Shown one piece after another: positions 36,231 to 46,646 of a stretch of 64,000 nucleotides of DNA; the first letter of the stretch is position 1; each line of letters begins with the position of its first letter. Both the position numbers and the translations under genes were made by a program. Under the pieces are notes generated by a model. That model did no database searches. It was not told the origin of the DNA and worked only from the letters and a program-made list of their open reading frames with translations. Origin of the DNA: an uncultured Chloroflexales bacterium (lineage in GTDB: Bacteria > Chloroflexota > Chloroflexia > Chloroflexales > Chloroflexaceae); assembly GCA_937902315.1 (NCBI GenBank), contig CALGUG010000012.1, positions 124,001-188,000 on the forward strand. Reading direction: 5' to 3'.

Positions 36231-37013
36231 ATGCAGGGAGGAAAAAGCAATAACCAGTCACTATGGCTACGGCGTTTCATCCTCATCACAATCTGGCTTG
36301 GTGGCCTCTTGAGCATCTGCCTAACAACTTGGATGCTCTTACCCAAACCACTCGTTATCCCCATAACCCTCGCCATTCTCATCGTGTGTTGGTATGTAAC
36401 CTTCACTACCTTCCAACATTACCCCAACCAGAGCGTCACGATCAGCAGCTTTGAAGATTTACGAGGCAGCTTTGTGATCTACCATCCTCACGTGTATATC
36501 CTAGCTTTTCTCGGAATACTGGGAGTCATTACCGCGACGATTCTGCTGGCAGAAAAGGGGTTTCGCAATATCAGCCTTGCGCAGTGGATCGGCCTGCTGA
36601 TCTTAGGAGGGGTGGCCACCATCGGGCCGTTCAGCAACCTCTCGAAGCAGGTCTTCGCCTTTCGGATCGATGACAACGGCACGCTTTGGGTCAGGCATTG
36701 GGGGCGCTACTATCCGCTACAGTTCCAAGAATTCAGCGAAGTGCGCTGTATCACCGTCAGATCCAAAAATAATGCCTTTATTCCGCTCCACATCGTGTGC
36801 AGTCAGAATAAAGGCCCGCTCAAACAGCTTATTTTCTCGCTTGGAGGCATATACTCCAAAACCTACCGTGAACCGATCAAAGGTCAACTACTTAACGCCT
36901 TTATCTACAACGCCTGCCAAGAAGCCAACATGTACATCGAACATGTCGCACGAGGCCAACGCCGCAGTTGGCTAGCTACTCCCCAAAGAAGAAGCTCACT
37001 TGAGGCGGCTTAG
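36231..37013 (+). CDS. Hypothetical membrane protein, 260 aa
   Basis: A 260-residue protein with about four membrane helices in its first half (residues 17-38, 40-60, 85-107, 117-138) and a soluble C-terminal part that is beta-rich, somewhat like a PH-like bPH domain (FAFRIDDNGTLWVRHWGRYYPL). I cannot name a family. GGGGAAATACC precedes the ATG. Its last 18 bases overlap the end of the convergent BTAD regulator gene. The preceding 300 bp hold the MITE and AT-rich sequence. Confidence 0.7.
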   Translation: MQGGKSNNQSLWLRRFILITIWLGGLLSICLTTWMLLPKPLVIPITLAILIVCWYVTFTTFQHYPNQSVTISSFEDLRGSFVIYHPHVYILAFLGILGVITATILLAEKGFRNISLAQWIGLLILGGVATIGPFSNLSKQVFAFRIDDNGTLWVRHWGRYYPLQFQEFSEVRCITVRSKNNAFIPLHIVCSQNKGPLKQLIFSLGGIYSKTYREPIKGQLLNAFIYNACQEANMYIEHVARGQRRSWLATPQRRSSLEAA

Positions 37014-39218
37014 CCGCTCTAAGCCCTGTCGAGCACGCGCCTGCAGCGTAGCAGCCGCGTTACTACACTCCTCACTCTTTTGCAAGGCGCGATGGTAGAC
37101 CGTTGTGGCCTCTCCAACTTGGCCCAAGACCTCTAGTGTGCTGCCGAGCGCAAGCAAAACTTCTACATACTGAATGCGCAATTCACTGCGTCGTTCTTCG
37201 GCATAGTGCGAGTCGCCAAAGAAGGGGGCCGCATCCATATAGTCGCCCCGATAGAGGCGCACCGCCTCGCGCAAAACTTCGAGCGCCTGCTCGTGCTGAC
37301 CTTGGCGCAGCAGAGTCTTGCCCTGCTCGGCGTAGGCAGCGAACATATCGGTATCGGCCCATGCGATCAGACCCGGCTCTAGCCAGTAGCGCTCGTGGTG
37401 GTAGCGAATCGTTCGGCTGTCGCTGGCGCGGCTCAGGCCCGGCTCAAGCGTACGGCGCAGCGCGCCCAAGGTACGGTGAAAGGCATCGTCGGCCTTTTTG
37501 ATATTTTCTTCGTCGGGCCAAATCACCTCTTCGGCCTCGTCTTTGCTCATACCACGGCCCAAGCTCAGCCGATCAAACAAAAAGGCGAACAATGCTTCGG
37601 CTTGGTAGGTGCCAGCTTTCTCGCCGCCCCAACGGGTCAAACGCTCGCCAGCGCGCTCGACATACAGCTCGCCCAAGGCATAAACATACAAGCGCTGATC
37701 GTTCTCTTCGGGCGGCTGTTGTTTGACGGGCGAGGTTGGTGCTCGCTGTATCGTCTCAACGGTCTGTTGGGCCAAAGCCTCGCGTTGAGCTTCAAGTAAG
37801 CGGCTCTCTTCTGCCAACTGTTCAAGAACCTGTTGCTGTTGCTGGCTGGCTTGACCGTAGTGCACAACCGAAGCCAAATAGATTCCCAGCGATGCCAACA
37901 GAGCGCGCTCGGTCGCGCTAAAGGGCTGACCAGAGCGCTTGGGACCGAGCGCCAACAAGCCAAGGCCGACGCCCGCGCGACGCAGCGGCAAAATCAAGCT
38001 GTAGCCATGCGCTTCGGGATTAAGAATTTCGATGTTGGCAGGCAGCGACATCTTGACCAAAGCGTCAACCAGCTCTAAACGTTCGCCATAGACCGCCTCA
38101 ACGCTCATCTCGGTCAGCAGCACATCGTCATCGGCAGGAGAGATCGGACGCAACACCACCACGCCGTTATCGACGCCCAAGGTGCGGCAGATCGATACCA
38201 AAGCGGCCTGCAACTGCTCTTTGAGGCTGCCGCGCTGCATCAAGTCGTTGCTGATCGCGCTAAGCAACTGGCCATAGTCGAACTCGCGCCGATAAAAACG
38301 CTGATCAAGTTTCGCCCGAAACCATTCGCGCAAGGGGCCTAGCGCAGCGACCAAGACCACCAGCATAAAGATCGAGACCACCGGCGCATGGATCTGGAGC
38401 CAATTGCGCGTTAAAGTGTCGAGCACAAACAGCACGCCTACATACAAGGTTGTGATCACGCTGCCGATGATCGAATAGAGAAAGGTACGTTGAGCGACTC
38501 GTACCGGCAGAAGAGCGCGATAGGCGAGAACCGTATAGGTCAGGCCCACCATAGCGAGCATAATGATGCCACGCCCTATTGAAGAGGGCAGCTCGTAAAC
38601 TCGCGCCAAGATCGATACGATCACACCGAGCGCGCCGACCATTGTCATGAAGATGTAGATGCCGCGCAGCCAGCGGTCTTCGCTGCCGACATGAGCCTCT
38701 TGGTAGGACTGCCAGAGCAGCACGATTGAATAGGCAACCGGCACGACCCGTTGCAAGAGCCAGAGCCACGACAACAGGCCATCTGGCATCCTCAACTTGC
38801 CCCAGATATCCCAAGGTCGGTAGGGCGCGTCGAGGCTGCCCGGATAGACTTCAGGAAGCAGCGGGCCAAACAGGGCATAGAGCGCCAAGATAATTCCGCA
38901 GGCATAGGAAACAAACAGCATCATATGCTGCGAAAGAGTGCGCAGATTGCCGCGTGTTAGGGTCAGAATAAATTGCACAAAGACCGGAGGCAGCAGGACG
39001 GTCGAAACGATATTCAGACGATCAAAGACGCGAGCGACATCGGGGCTTTGAGTCAATTGGCTTAAAAACGCTGTCAAGCCATACAGGGTTAGGTGAAGAC
39101 AAAACCACGCGAAGTCACGGGTGAGGCGCTCGTGCGGAGCGCGTACAAACAGACTAAGACCCAGCCAACACGAAACAATCGCCAATAAAAAATCAGGGAT
39201 TAAGTAGAGTAATTGCAT
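36996..39218 (-). CDS. Membrane protein with GAF and BTAD (SARP-type) domains
   Basis: A 740-residue fusion. Residues 1-275 form eight or so helices of the 7TM/HisKA-7TM sensor type, about 310-465 a GAF domain (SICRTLGVDNGVVVLRP), about 465-500 a coiled coil, about 508-600 a winged-helix-like part (YVYALGELYVERAGERLTRW), and about 615-740 a BTAD/TPR repeat region (ALEVLREAVRLYRGDYM). There is no histidine-kinase or receiver domain. I infer a membrane-tethered sensor-regulator. It starts three bases after the stop of the histidine kinase gene, so the two are translationally coupled. Confidence 0.85.
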   Translation of the reverse strand: MQLLYLIPDFLLAIVSCWLGLSLFVRAPHERLTRDFAWFCLHLTLYGLTAFLSQLTQSPDVARVFDRLNIVSTVLLPPVFVQFILTLTRGNLRTLSQHMMLFVSYACGIILALYALFGPLLPEVYPGSLDAPYRPWDIWGKLRMPDGLLSWLWLLQRVVPVAYSIVLLWQSYQEAHVGSEDRWLRGIYIFMTMVGALGVIVSILARVYELPSSIGRGIIMLAMVGLTYTVLAYRALLPVRVAQRTFLYSIIGSVITTLYVGVLFVLDTLTRNWLQIHAPVVSIFMLVVLVAALGPLREWFRAKLDQRFYRREFDYGQLLSAISNDLMQRGSLKEQLQAALVSICRTLGVDNGVVVLRPISPADDDVLLTEMSVEAVYGERLELVDALVKMSLPANIEILNPEAHGYSLILPLRRAGVGLGLLALGPKRSGQPFSATERALLASLGIYLASVVHYGQASQQQQQVLEQLAEESRLLEAQREALAQQTVETIQRAPTSPVKQQPPEENDQRLYVYALGELYVERAGERLTRWGGEKAGTYQAEALFAFLFDRLSLGRGMSKDEAEEVIWPDEENIKKADDAFHRTLGALRRTLEPGLSRASDSRTIRYHHERYWLEPGLIAWADTDMFAAYAEQGKTLLRQGQHEQALEVLREAVRLYRGDYMDAAPFFGDSHYAEERRSELRIQYVEVLLALGSTLEVLGQVGEATTVYHRALQKSEECSNAAATLQARARQGLERLSRLK

Positions 39219-39221
39219 TGA

Positions 39222-41882
39222 TTATTCGGTCAGGCTCTTCTGCCAAGGCTCAGCGATAAGAGGGATGGTAAAACTAAAGACGCTTCCTTTGCCCTCAACG
39301 CTCTCAAACCAGATCCGCCCGCCGTGTAACTCAACCAGTTTACGTGTGATTGAAAGGCCCAAACCAGTACCACCAACCTCATCCCGAAGGGGATTATCGG
39401 CCCGATAGAACGGTGTAAAGATATGCTTCTGATCTTCACGAGCGATACCAACACCCGTATCGCGCACATCGACGCGCAGTTCGCCGTTGCCGTTATGCAG
39501 ACCAACCCAAACTTGGCCGCCCATTGGCGTGTACTTACAAGCGTTGCCCAGCAGATTAGTGACCACTTGGCGGATACGTTGGCGGTCGACCTGAACGGCC
39601 GGAAGATTCTCTTGGACATCGAGCGCCAGAACGATCTTGCGCTCTTGGAATTGGCTATAGAGATCGCGCGAAACATCGATCAGCATCTCGCCCATATCGA
39701 CCAATTCACGCCGCAAACGCACTTCGCCCGCTTCAGCCCGCGAGATATCCAAAAGCTCGTTGATCAGAGCCATCAAGCGCTGCACATTGTTCTTGATGAT
39801 CTTCACAAAATCGCGCTGTGTCTCGGTTAGCGGACCACAAGTGCCCATCAAGAGCATATCGGCATAACCACGCATACTGGTGAGCGGCGTACGCAACTCG
39901 TGCGATGCGGTCGCAACAAACTCGCTCTTCATCTTGTCGGCCAAGACTTCGCGCGTAATGTCGTGATAGACGACGACACTTCCCAACCATTCGCTCTTAG
40001 AAGAGAGCACGGGCGAAAGATGAGCGCGCAAAATGCGCTCGCCGATAGTGATCTGGCGCAAACCTGCCGAGTCGCCGCCTTCATCATCGAGCGCGCCCGG
40101 CAGATCAGCCAAGGCTCTACCCATATAGTTTGTGGCTTGAATGCCTAAGATCTGCTCGGCCGCCGGATTGATCAGGCGCACGCGCCCCATGCGGTCGCCT
40201 ACAATCACACCGTCGCCGATCGAGCGCAGAATCGCCAAGCTCTTGCTGGCTTCCTCCTCGCGCTGCTGAGCCACTTGGCCGAGACGCTCGCCCTGTTCCG
40301 AAACATAACGGTAGAGATGAGCTTTAGAGAGCGCCACAGCGATCTGACCCGCAGCCGCGAGCGAGAGCTGAGCGTGATCGGTTGTGAAGTGTTTGGTATC
40401 GTTATGGATCAAGAGCAAAACGCCCAAGACCTCGCGATCGAGCGTGAGCGGAACGGCCAAAGCCGAACGCGCACGGTTATCGTAGGGGTTTGCGCTTTGC
40501 CAGCGCGGATCGACGCTAGTATCAGGCACAATCGTGGCTTTGCGCTTCTGCAAGACCCATTGGGCCAAGCCAAGCGCTCGTTCCAGACCTTGAACGCTAC
40601 CGGCCTGCTGGCGGTCGAGCGTAGTGCGGAAGGCCAAGCGTTTCGTCTTCAGATCTTGCAAGACGATTCCGCCTCGGTCGGCGCCTGTCGCCTGCACGAT
40701 CAAAGCCAGCGCTTGTTCCAAAACCTGTTGCTCATCGAGCGTCACCGAGAGCGCCCGCGCGATGCGATAGAGCGTTTCGGCGCGATCGCGAGCGATGCGC
40801 AACTCGCTAGCGCTCTTCTGCAAAGAAGCGGTCGCAGCTTGCACACGCTGATCGAGCGTATTGAAGAGCTCGGCATTGTCGAGTGCAACCGCTGCTTGGT
40901 TAGCCAACAGCTCGAGCAGCGGACGCGTCTCGGCCAACACATGGCGATGGCGCTCGTGAACCGTCACCGTCATCAGGCCGTGCAGCTCGCCGAACTGGCT
41001 CGCCAAAGGCAGCAGCAAATGGATCTCGTGTTTGATCGAACGGAAGGGCAGCTTGGTGCTCCAGTAAAAGACGCGCCCGCCGCTTGTTCCTTCTTCCAAC
41101 ATGGGTTGAAACTTCGACCAAGGCAGCTTCAAACCCTCAACCGCAGGCAGACGCTTTTTAGCAGCGCCGATCGCCACAACAACCGTGACTTGTGCCGTCT
41201 TCCAGTCGACTTTGTTAAAGGTGACACAGTCAAACTCACCCGCCTCTTGCACCGCTCCGGCGACCTCTTCTAAAACGCTTTGAGGGTTGGTCGAGGCGCG
41301 CAAATTGTTAGAGACGCGCAAAAACTGTTCGAGCGCCCGCTCGCGCCGTCGACTACGTCGGCTCCGCTCGGCCTGAGAGGTCAAGGCGAGTTGAAGCACC
41401 AAGGCCGCCATGCCGATCGCAGCCCCGCGCATCAACCATTCGCTCAACAACAGCATCAGTTCGTCGCGCGGCACTTGGAGATAGAAGAGCCCATAGCCAA
41501 GCCAGGTCAAGGCCCCAAGCGCTACACCCACACCTTTATCAAACAGCATTGGCGCGGCGCTTAAAGGCACCAACAAGACCATCCAGAGCGGCGAAGCATA
41601 GCCGCCACTCAGAGTGATGACGCCGAAGGCTAAGGCCACATCGAGCGAGAACAAGAGAGCGTTATAGATGTATTGCCACGTGGCTTTCGCGGCTGGCATC
41701 GCGCCTGTAACCGGCGCAGCGACCAACAGCACACACAAGAGGGTCAGAACAGAGGAGAACTCCTTGGGAGCACGAACGTATTCGTATATGATCAACGAAA
41801 GCACAAAGATAGCATACCCCAGACTCACCCAGCGGCGATCTAGGATGGAATATGCTGTTTGTCTCTCAGTCGTCATCGGCAT
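39222..41882 (-). CDS. Sensor histidine kinase, TM-GAF-GAF-PAS-HisKA-HATPase
   Basis: An 886-residue membrane kinase. About five helices (15-165) are followed by two GAF domains (about 200-350 and 375-530), a PAS domain (about 548-650), HisKA with SHELRTP (His about 660), and HATPase_c with N box NLLGNACKYTP, G1 DTGVGIA and G2 GGTGLGLSI. It autophosphorylates on His and should pass phosphate to a receiver that is not encoded nearby. The start is uncertain between ATGs at 41882 and 41876; neither has a good ribosome site. The BTAD regulator follows three bases after the stop. Confidence 0.93.
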   Translation of the reverse strand: MPMTTERQTAYSILDRRWVSLGYAIFVLSLIIYEYVRAPKEFSSVLTLLCVLLVAAPVTGAMPAAKATWQYIYNALLFSLDVALAFGVITLSGGYASPLWMVLLVPLSAAPMLFDKGVGVALGALTWLGYGLFYLQVPRDELMLLLSEWLMRGAAIGMAALVLQLALTSQAERSRRSRRRERALEQFLRVSNNLRASTNPQSVLEEVAGAVQEAGEFDCVTFNKVDWKTAQVTVVVAIGAAKKRLPAVEGLKLPWSKFQPMLEEGTSGGRVFYWSTKLPFRSIKHEIHLLLPLASQFGELHGLMTVTVHERHRHVLAETRPLLELLANQAAVALDNAELFNTLDQRVQAATASLQKSASELRIARDRAETLYRIARALSVTLDEQQVLEQALALIVQATGADRGGIVLQDLKTKRLAFRTTLDRQQAGSVQGLERALGLAQWVLQKRKATIVPDTSVDPRWQSANPYDNRARSALAVPLTLDREVLGVLLLIHNDTKHFTTDHAQLSLAAAGQIAVALSKAHLYRYVSEQGERLGQVAQQREEEASKSLAILRSIGDGVIVGDRMGRVRLINPAAEQILGIQATNYMGRALADLPGALDDEGGDSAGLRQITIGERILRAHLSPVLSSKSEWLGSVVVYHDITREVLADKMKSEFVATASHELRTPLTSMRGYADMLLMGTCGPLTETQRDFVKIIKNNVQRLMALINELLDISRAEAGEVRLRRELVDMGEMLIDVSRDLYSQFQERKIVLALDVQENLPAVQVDRQRIRQVVTNLLGNACKYTPMGGQVWVGLHNGNGELRVDVRDTGVGIAREDQKHIFTPFYRADNPLRDEVGGTGLGLSITRKLVELHGGRIWFESVEGKGSVFSFTIPLIAEPWQKSLTE

Positions 41883-41922
41883 AAGCACCAACGCTGTTTA
41901 TGGCGCACGTGCGCGGTCGCCA

Positions 41923-43416
41923 TTAGCTCGCTTCGGCCTCCGCGACAGCACACACCTCGGGAAGCGTATAACCAAGGCCTATACATGTCCAAAAGAGCGC
42001 AACCATATGGCTAAACTCGATATTGAAGAAGTAGTGATCGAGTAAGCCAACGGCTAAACCTGCTGCAATGCCCGCTTGAATGCCCAAAATCCACGAAACA
42101 CACTCTTCATCGACCGTCTTCAAGGCTTGCCAGCCATGCACGAAAAAGGCAGCCATCAAAGCCAAGAACGCCCCTAATCCCAGCAGACCCATGCGCTCGG
42201 CGATCGTTAGATAAATGCTGCTTACACCAGCCACCAGATCGATCTCGGGCGCGCTGCCGAAGCCGATTCCAAACCAAGGGTAGCGCTCGATGATAGCGAT
42301 CGCGTTAGCGAACTCGGCTAAACGCATCTGATTAGCTTGATCGCGGAACTGGACACCTTCGATGATACGTTGCACAAAGGTAGTACCGATGCCCGCCGCC
42401 AACAAGCCCATGCTTACTATAGCTACCGCAACAATGATCCACCAGAGACGGCGGTATCGAATAGTTGCGACATAAGCGGCAGCGATGATGAGACCTCCCA
42501 AGGCAGCGCGCGAATTGGTCAGAATAATCACGCCCACCATTATCACTACTATAACCGTTAGTAGCGTCCGATGCAAGATCGGTCGAGGTGCGACTAACTG
42601 TGTCGCGGCGATGCTACAGATCAACGTGAGCATACCGCCGTAGCTATTCGGGTCAACACCCGTTCCGATCGCTCGCTCGCGCCCGGTACCCGCACCTGCC
42701 TCGATATAGCGCAATACGCGCCCATCATCAGGGTAACCGACCCGCCCCAGAGAGGTGAGAATGCGCAAGGCGAGGTCATCGTTGAGCGCCCACAGCACAA
42801 GCCCAGTTAGCGCAGAGAGACCTCCAAAGATCAGCAAGACTTGCAACATAAAGCGTCCCTGCTCGCGGCTACGAATACAATTCGCGATACTGTAAAAGAG
42901 CATCACACTCAAGAGAAATTTCGCGTAATTGTGAAGCGTAGCGCTATTAGGCCGCCCCTGCGAGCCGAGCAGAAACGAGAACAAGGTCATGCCCAAAAAG
43001 CCCAAAATCGGCAAACCAAGTTTGGTTAAACGCAGATCGTAGCTGTCGGAGCGCGCCAGCATGCGCAGAATCCAGACACCCATCAGGGCTATTTGAGCCA
43101 AAGAAAGCAAGGTTGGCGTAATGATGGCACGGAAGGGCAGCGTGGCAAACGGCAACAAGGTCATAATGGCGAAGACTACGACCAGACCGACATCGGTACT
43201 GCGTAGTATCGCTAAACCCACTCCCAACGCCAACAAACCTGCAATCGCATAGATCGGGCCTAAAGCGGCGGCAGCACCGGTAAGCGCCCCTACAAGAATG
43301 GCGATTCCTGCTATTTTTATGTCATTTGAAGGCGAAAGCGTGCTCATCAAACGAGCGATACTCGCGCTTCCACGTTTCAATGACAGACCTGCTCGCGCCA
43401 CTTCATACTCCTTCAC
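41923..43416 (-). CDS. O-antigen ligase/polymerase family membrane protein
   Basis: A 497-residue protein with about eleven membrane helices. It has the Wzy_C/O-antigen-ligase segment: TNSRAALGGL after a helix, a large loop, and RYPWFGIGFGSAPEIDL with the conserved Arg-Tyr-Pro and Gly residues. Members attach or polymerise lipid-linked glycans on the outer face of the inner membrane. The longest frame uses GTG at 43416; ATG at 43347 is the alternative, and neither has a clear ribosome site. It precedes the histidine kinase on the same strand by 40 bases. Confidence 0.87.
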   Translation of the reverse strand: MKEYEVARAGLSLKRGSASIARLMSTLSPSNDIKIAGIAILVGALTGAAAALGPIYAIAGLLALGVGLAILRSTDVGLVVVFAIMTLLPFATLPFRAIITPTLLSLAQIALMGVWILRMLARSDSYDLRLTKLGLPILGFLGMTLFSFLLGSQGRPNSATLHNYAKFLLSVMLFYSIANCIRSREQGRFMLQVLLIFGGLSALTGLVLWALNDDLALRILTSLGRVGYPDDGRVLRYIEAGAGTGRERAIGTGVDPNSYGGMLTLICSIAATQLVAPRPILHRTLLTVIVVIMVGVIILTNSRAALGGLIIAAAYVATIRYRRLWWIIVAVAIVSMGLLAAGIGTTFVQRIIEGVQFRDQANQMRLAEFANAIAIIERYPWFGIGFGSAPEIDLVAGVSSIYLTIAERMGLLGLGAFLALMAAFFVHGWQALKTVDEECVSWILGIQAGIAAGLAVGLLDHYFFNIEFSHMVALFWTCIGLGYTLPEVCAVAEAEAS

Positions 43417-43617
43417 ACATCTCTCATGCTTATATGTAACAATTTTGCCATAAAATGCTTATGGAAATGTGCGCGGATTGTAGCACACCAAAGCCATCGT
43501 GTCTATGAAGCATCAATGTGAGCAGTCGAAATCGCACAAAACTGCTGTTCTCAAAGCCGATTTCGCTTCGACGGCACCGCCCTAACAGAAAGCTGTATCG
43601 TTCACTTTCCGCATAAT

Positions 43618-43892
43618 GCTCGATCGCTTCAGCGCGCTGGCGGTCAGGTCTCTGCCTTCCATTCGGTCTTCACCGCGTCCGCCTACGGCTACCAACATCC
43701 CGCCCACCAAAAGCTGTACATTAGCCACAAATCGACATACGGTCAGCGTTATCTGCCCTCACCCCCCGGCCCCCTCTCCCGCACTGCGGGCGAGGGGCTG
43801 AATGGTGATGTTGTAAGGATAATCCCGCGATGGTTTGCGAACGACCGCCTTTTGCTGCCGACACGACTGTTGGGTAATGCATAGCACCAAAA
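43618..43892 (-). repeat. Core repeat copy 12 joined to a long-repeat relative
   Basis: Core at 43674-43691 in reverse orientation, followed from 43716 by a 175-bp relative of the 24.5-kb long repeat in forward orientation. The remaining part of the 43417-44030 gap holds nothing recognised. Confidence 0.82.
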
Positions 43893-44030
43893 GAGGGGGC
43901 ATCTCTGTCGGTAACGAAAGGGCTCCCCAAAACCATCGCTACAAACGAATTCCGATACCTTGTTACATGAGTCGCCCCCAAGCTTCTCGATCGTTCGAGA
44001 TGATCTATTCGTTGTTCTAAAGATGTCGTT

Positions 44031-46325
44031 TTAGACCTCGGTTCGGCGATCGCGCTCAGGCTCTTGATGGCGTACAGGCAATGGTTGATCGGGCAAAGGC
44101 GGCGTATGACTATCGGGCGGAGTAGCCTGCGGCAGCGGAGCATCCGACGAATCCGCCTCTGGCACGGGTTGCCCCAACAACGACTCAAGCGACTCTTCCG
44201 GCGTAAGCTCGTCAGGAGAGCGCGGCGGCTCCTCGCTGGGAAGCGGTTCAGCTTCAGCATACGGGTTAGGAGCAGGCTCAAGCTCGGCCGTCAGATCGAT
44301 CGGCAAGGGATCTTGGTAGGGGTCGACGCTAAAGCGCGTCTTCGCAGTCGAGCCATTCCCAAGCTGTCCGATCACAAGCGAGACCAAGAAGAAGCCCAAG
44401 AAGAAGAGGCCGACAGCAAAGATCAGCATCATAAACGAGGGCAACACAAAACTCACGCCCGCCATGGTGAGCAGAATACCAAGCGCCAGCACCACATGTT
44501 GAATGATCACATGCACGAGGTAGAGCTTATGGCCTTGGGCATCATCGCGATAACAAGCTTGATCGGCGAACCATTGCTGCGGCAGCGCCCTATTCATCGA
44601 GTCGACGAAGCTATACTTATTTTTAAAAATGATCTCGAAGATATCTTGCAGCACCAAACGATGGTCAAAATAGCCACCATGGCTTTTGCCTGGGTTTGGG
44701 ATCAGATACGAAGCGACCCGCACATTGTCGACTCGCTCCGAGCGAACGCGCGAGCCGATGATGTTATAGATCGGGCCGCTGATCACATCGGCGCGATCCC
44801 AATAGTTGACCCAATGGATATGCGGTCGCACCAAGGCGCCCTCTTCACTGTTATCGCGCCAAGTAAAGGGCGGCTGGCTCACATCGCCTCGTAACGCGTA
44901 GTTGGTTTCTACAAAGCGCGGAACTCGCGACTGAATAGCCGCAAAGAAATAGATCACCTTGTCGATCGGGCTACCCAACGTGATAAAGTGCTTGATTTTG
45001 TCGAGGCGCAGAGTTGTATCGGTTCGTTTCTTAGCCCCAGGCGCGGCTCCCGCCAATTCGAGCGAAGCCGCCCAAGATGTATCGGCGGAGCGTTGAACCC
45101 AATCGAGGCGACGCAAAGCCAACAAAGTATCGTAAGCGATCACGCTGCCCAAACTATGAGCCACTACCACAATCCGCTCGCAACGCTCGTCCATCATCAC
45201 ATGGCGCAACAACGAGACGCCCGACTCTAAAATCGCTTCGCGTTGGGCATACTTCTCATCAGTCTCTTGATAGGTGAGGTACTGATGAACATCGCCCATA
45301 TATTCGCTAAAAAACGACTTGATCGAGCCATACAAACCGAAGCCCGCCAAGATCAGCACCATGGCAACAAACAGCATGCGGTTGGTGGTTAACTCAAAGG
45401 GCAAGAAGCTAAAAAACTGCTCGACGACGGGCGGAATGGTCTCGCGGTTGATCGAAATGAAGCTCATCACTAGAGCATAAATGATCCATGCCGCCAAAAT
45501 CACCGAGAAGATCAGCGTGACCAGCAGACTGAAGGTGACGAACAGATACGAGAGCTGCGCCCATTGATCGGCCCGCCGCCAGGCTCGGGCCATAGTAAGT
45601 ATTTCCTGAGAAAGCTCAGCATCCCAAGATGGATCAAGCTGGGCCTGCAGTTCAAGATTATCTTTGAGAAAAAGCTCGAAGTCGGCGAATTTATTGCCAC
45701 GGTAACGATCGCGTTTTTGATCGTCATAGCGGCTATCCGGCTCAATGAAACTATGATACGTGTCGATCAGATACTCGACACAGCGCAAGGTGTTGGGAGA
45801 AAGCGGCTGGCCCTTGCGTTCGGCGGCGGCCTTTTTGCGCTCATAGTAGGCATAGAGCGAGCCGATCCGCAATGCCGCTACCTCGCCCCAATTGGCGAGC
45901 AAAACCGTCAGCGGACGGTGCCATTGGCGCACTACCCAGTTAAAAGTCGAAAAGGCTTTGGTGCCACCTGCCGTATAATCCGCCCAATACGATTCGTAAA
46001 AACGTACGCTCGGACTGCGATCAGGATCACGAGCATTGCGATCGGCGCATGGATTGCGCACCTCGTAGTAAGCGACCGACTTGCGATCCATGCCGCTGCC
46101 GCGCCGTCCCCGTTCGAGCGCGATCGGTCGCACATCAAGATAACGCTGAGCTGACGCTCCGCGTTGAATAAAAACAAGATTATCGAGCTGGGTTAATAGA
46201 CTACTGACCTCTTCATAGCGGCGCTGATTGCCCATGCCATGAAAGTAGACAACTGCGGTATAACGAGAATCTGGCAACGAGACTGCTGGCGAAGTAGTTG
46301 CTGAAGATGACGCCGATTGATCCAT
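44031..46325 (-). CDS. Multi-pass membrane protein with split lipase-like alpha/beta hydrolase domain
   Basis: A 764-residue protein. The N terminus has a hydrolase strand and oxyanion segment, VVYFHGMGNQ (about 25-34). Two or three helices (about 258-345) interrupt the fold, after which comes the nucleophile elbow VVAHSLGSVIAYD (Ser about 400), then WDRADVISGP and KSHGGYFDH, plausible acid and base. Two more helices (about 610-665) and a Pro/Glu/Asp-rich 100-residue tail complete it. I know no name for this layout. The charged tail probably faces the cytoplasm. GAGAGG precedes the ATG. Confidence 0.78.
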   Translation of the reverse strand: MDQSASSSATTSPAVSLPDSRYTAVVYFHGMGNQRRYEEVSSLLTQLDNLVFIQRGASAQRYLDVRPIALERGRRGSGMDRKSVAYYEVRNPCADRNARDPDRSPSVRFYESYWADYTAGGTKAFSTFNWVVRQWHRPLTVLLANWGEVAALRIGSLYAYYERKKAAAERKGQPLSPNTLRCVEYLIDTYHSFIEPDSRYDDQKRDRYRGNKFADFELFLKDNLELQAQLDPSWDAELSQEILTMARAWRRADQWAQLSYLFVTFSLLVTLIFSVILAAWIIYALVMSFISINRETIPPVVEQFFSFLPFELTTNRMLFVAMVLILAGFGLYGSIKSFFSEYMGDVHQYLTYQETDEKYAQREAILESGVSLLRHVMMDERCERIVVVAHSLGSVIAYDTLLALRRLDWVQRSADTSWAASLELAGAAPGAKKRTDTTLRLDKIKHFITLGSPIDKVIYFFAAIQSRVPRFVETNYALRGDVSQPPFTWRDNSEEGALVRPHIHWVNYWDRADVISGPIYNIIGSRVRSERVDNVRVASYLIPNPGKSHGGYFDHRLVLQDIFEIIFKNKYSFVDSMNRALPQQWFADQACYRDDAQGHKLYLVHVIIQHVVLALGILLTMAGVSFVLPSFMMLIFAVGLFFLGFFLVSLVIGQLGNGSTAKTRFSVDPYQDPLPIDLTAELEPAPNPYAEAEPLPSEEPPRSPDELTPEESLESLLGQPVPEADSSDAPLPQATPPDSHTPPLPDQPLPVRHQEPERDRRTEV

Positions 46326-46646
46326 GGTGAGCCTCTCAGGGATAAGGTCGGCACATGCGTTATGAGTATAGCATATCTGTAGTAGTATTAACAGTTCTCA
46401 CGCCAGCAGAAATGCCATGCTACGAGCAAGCTGTCATACAAAGTCTTTACATCTTGGGTTTCGAAAAGCGCTCAGCATTCTCCATCATTCGCACGTAGCC
46501 CCAACATACTTATGGCTTTCTCATTTCTTGCCAAGCTGAGAATGGTATACTAAAAAGAGTGCACTATCTCTGATATACCCCTTTCAAGCGGCGGGTCTTT
46601 TTGGGGTATAAAAACTCACATAGGAAGGGCAGGAACCTAAAGGTCT
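46326..46646. other. Divergent intergenic region
   Basis: A 320-bp gap between the lipase-like gene and ctpA. It has a TATACT hexamer at 46546-46551 facing ctpA, without a convincing -35. No repeat or frame is seen. Confidence 0.45.

Noticed and set aside
40275..41273. 332-codon frame antisense to the histidine kinase
   Set aside because: A shadow frame again; the kinase domains on the other strand are unambiguous.
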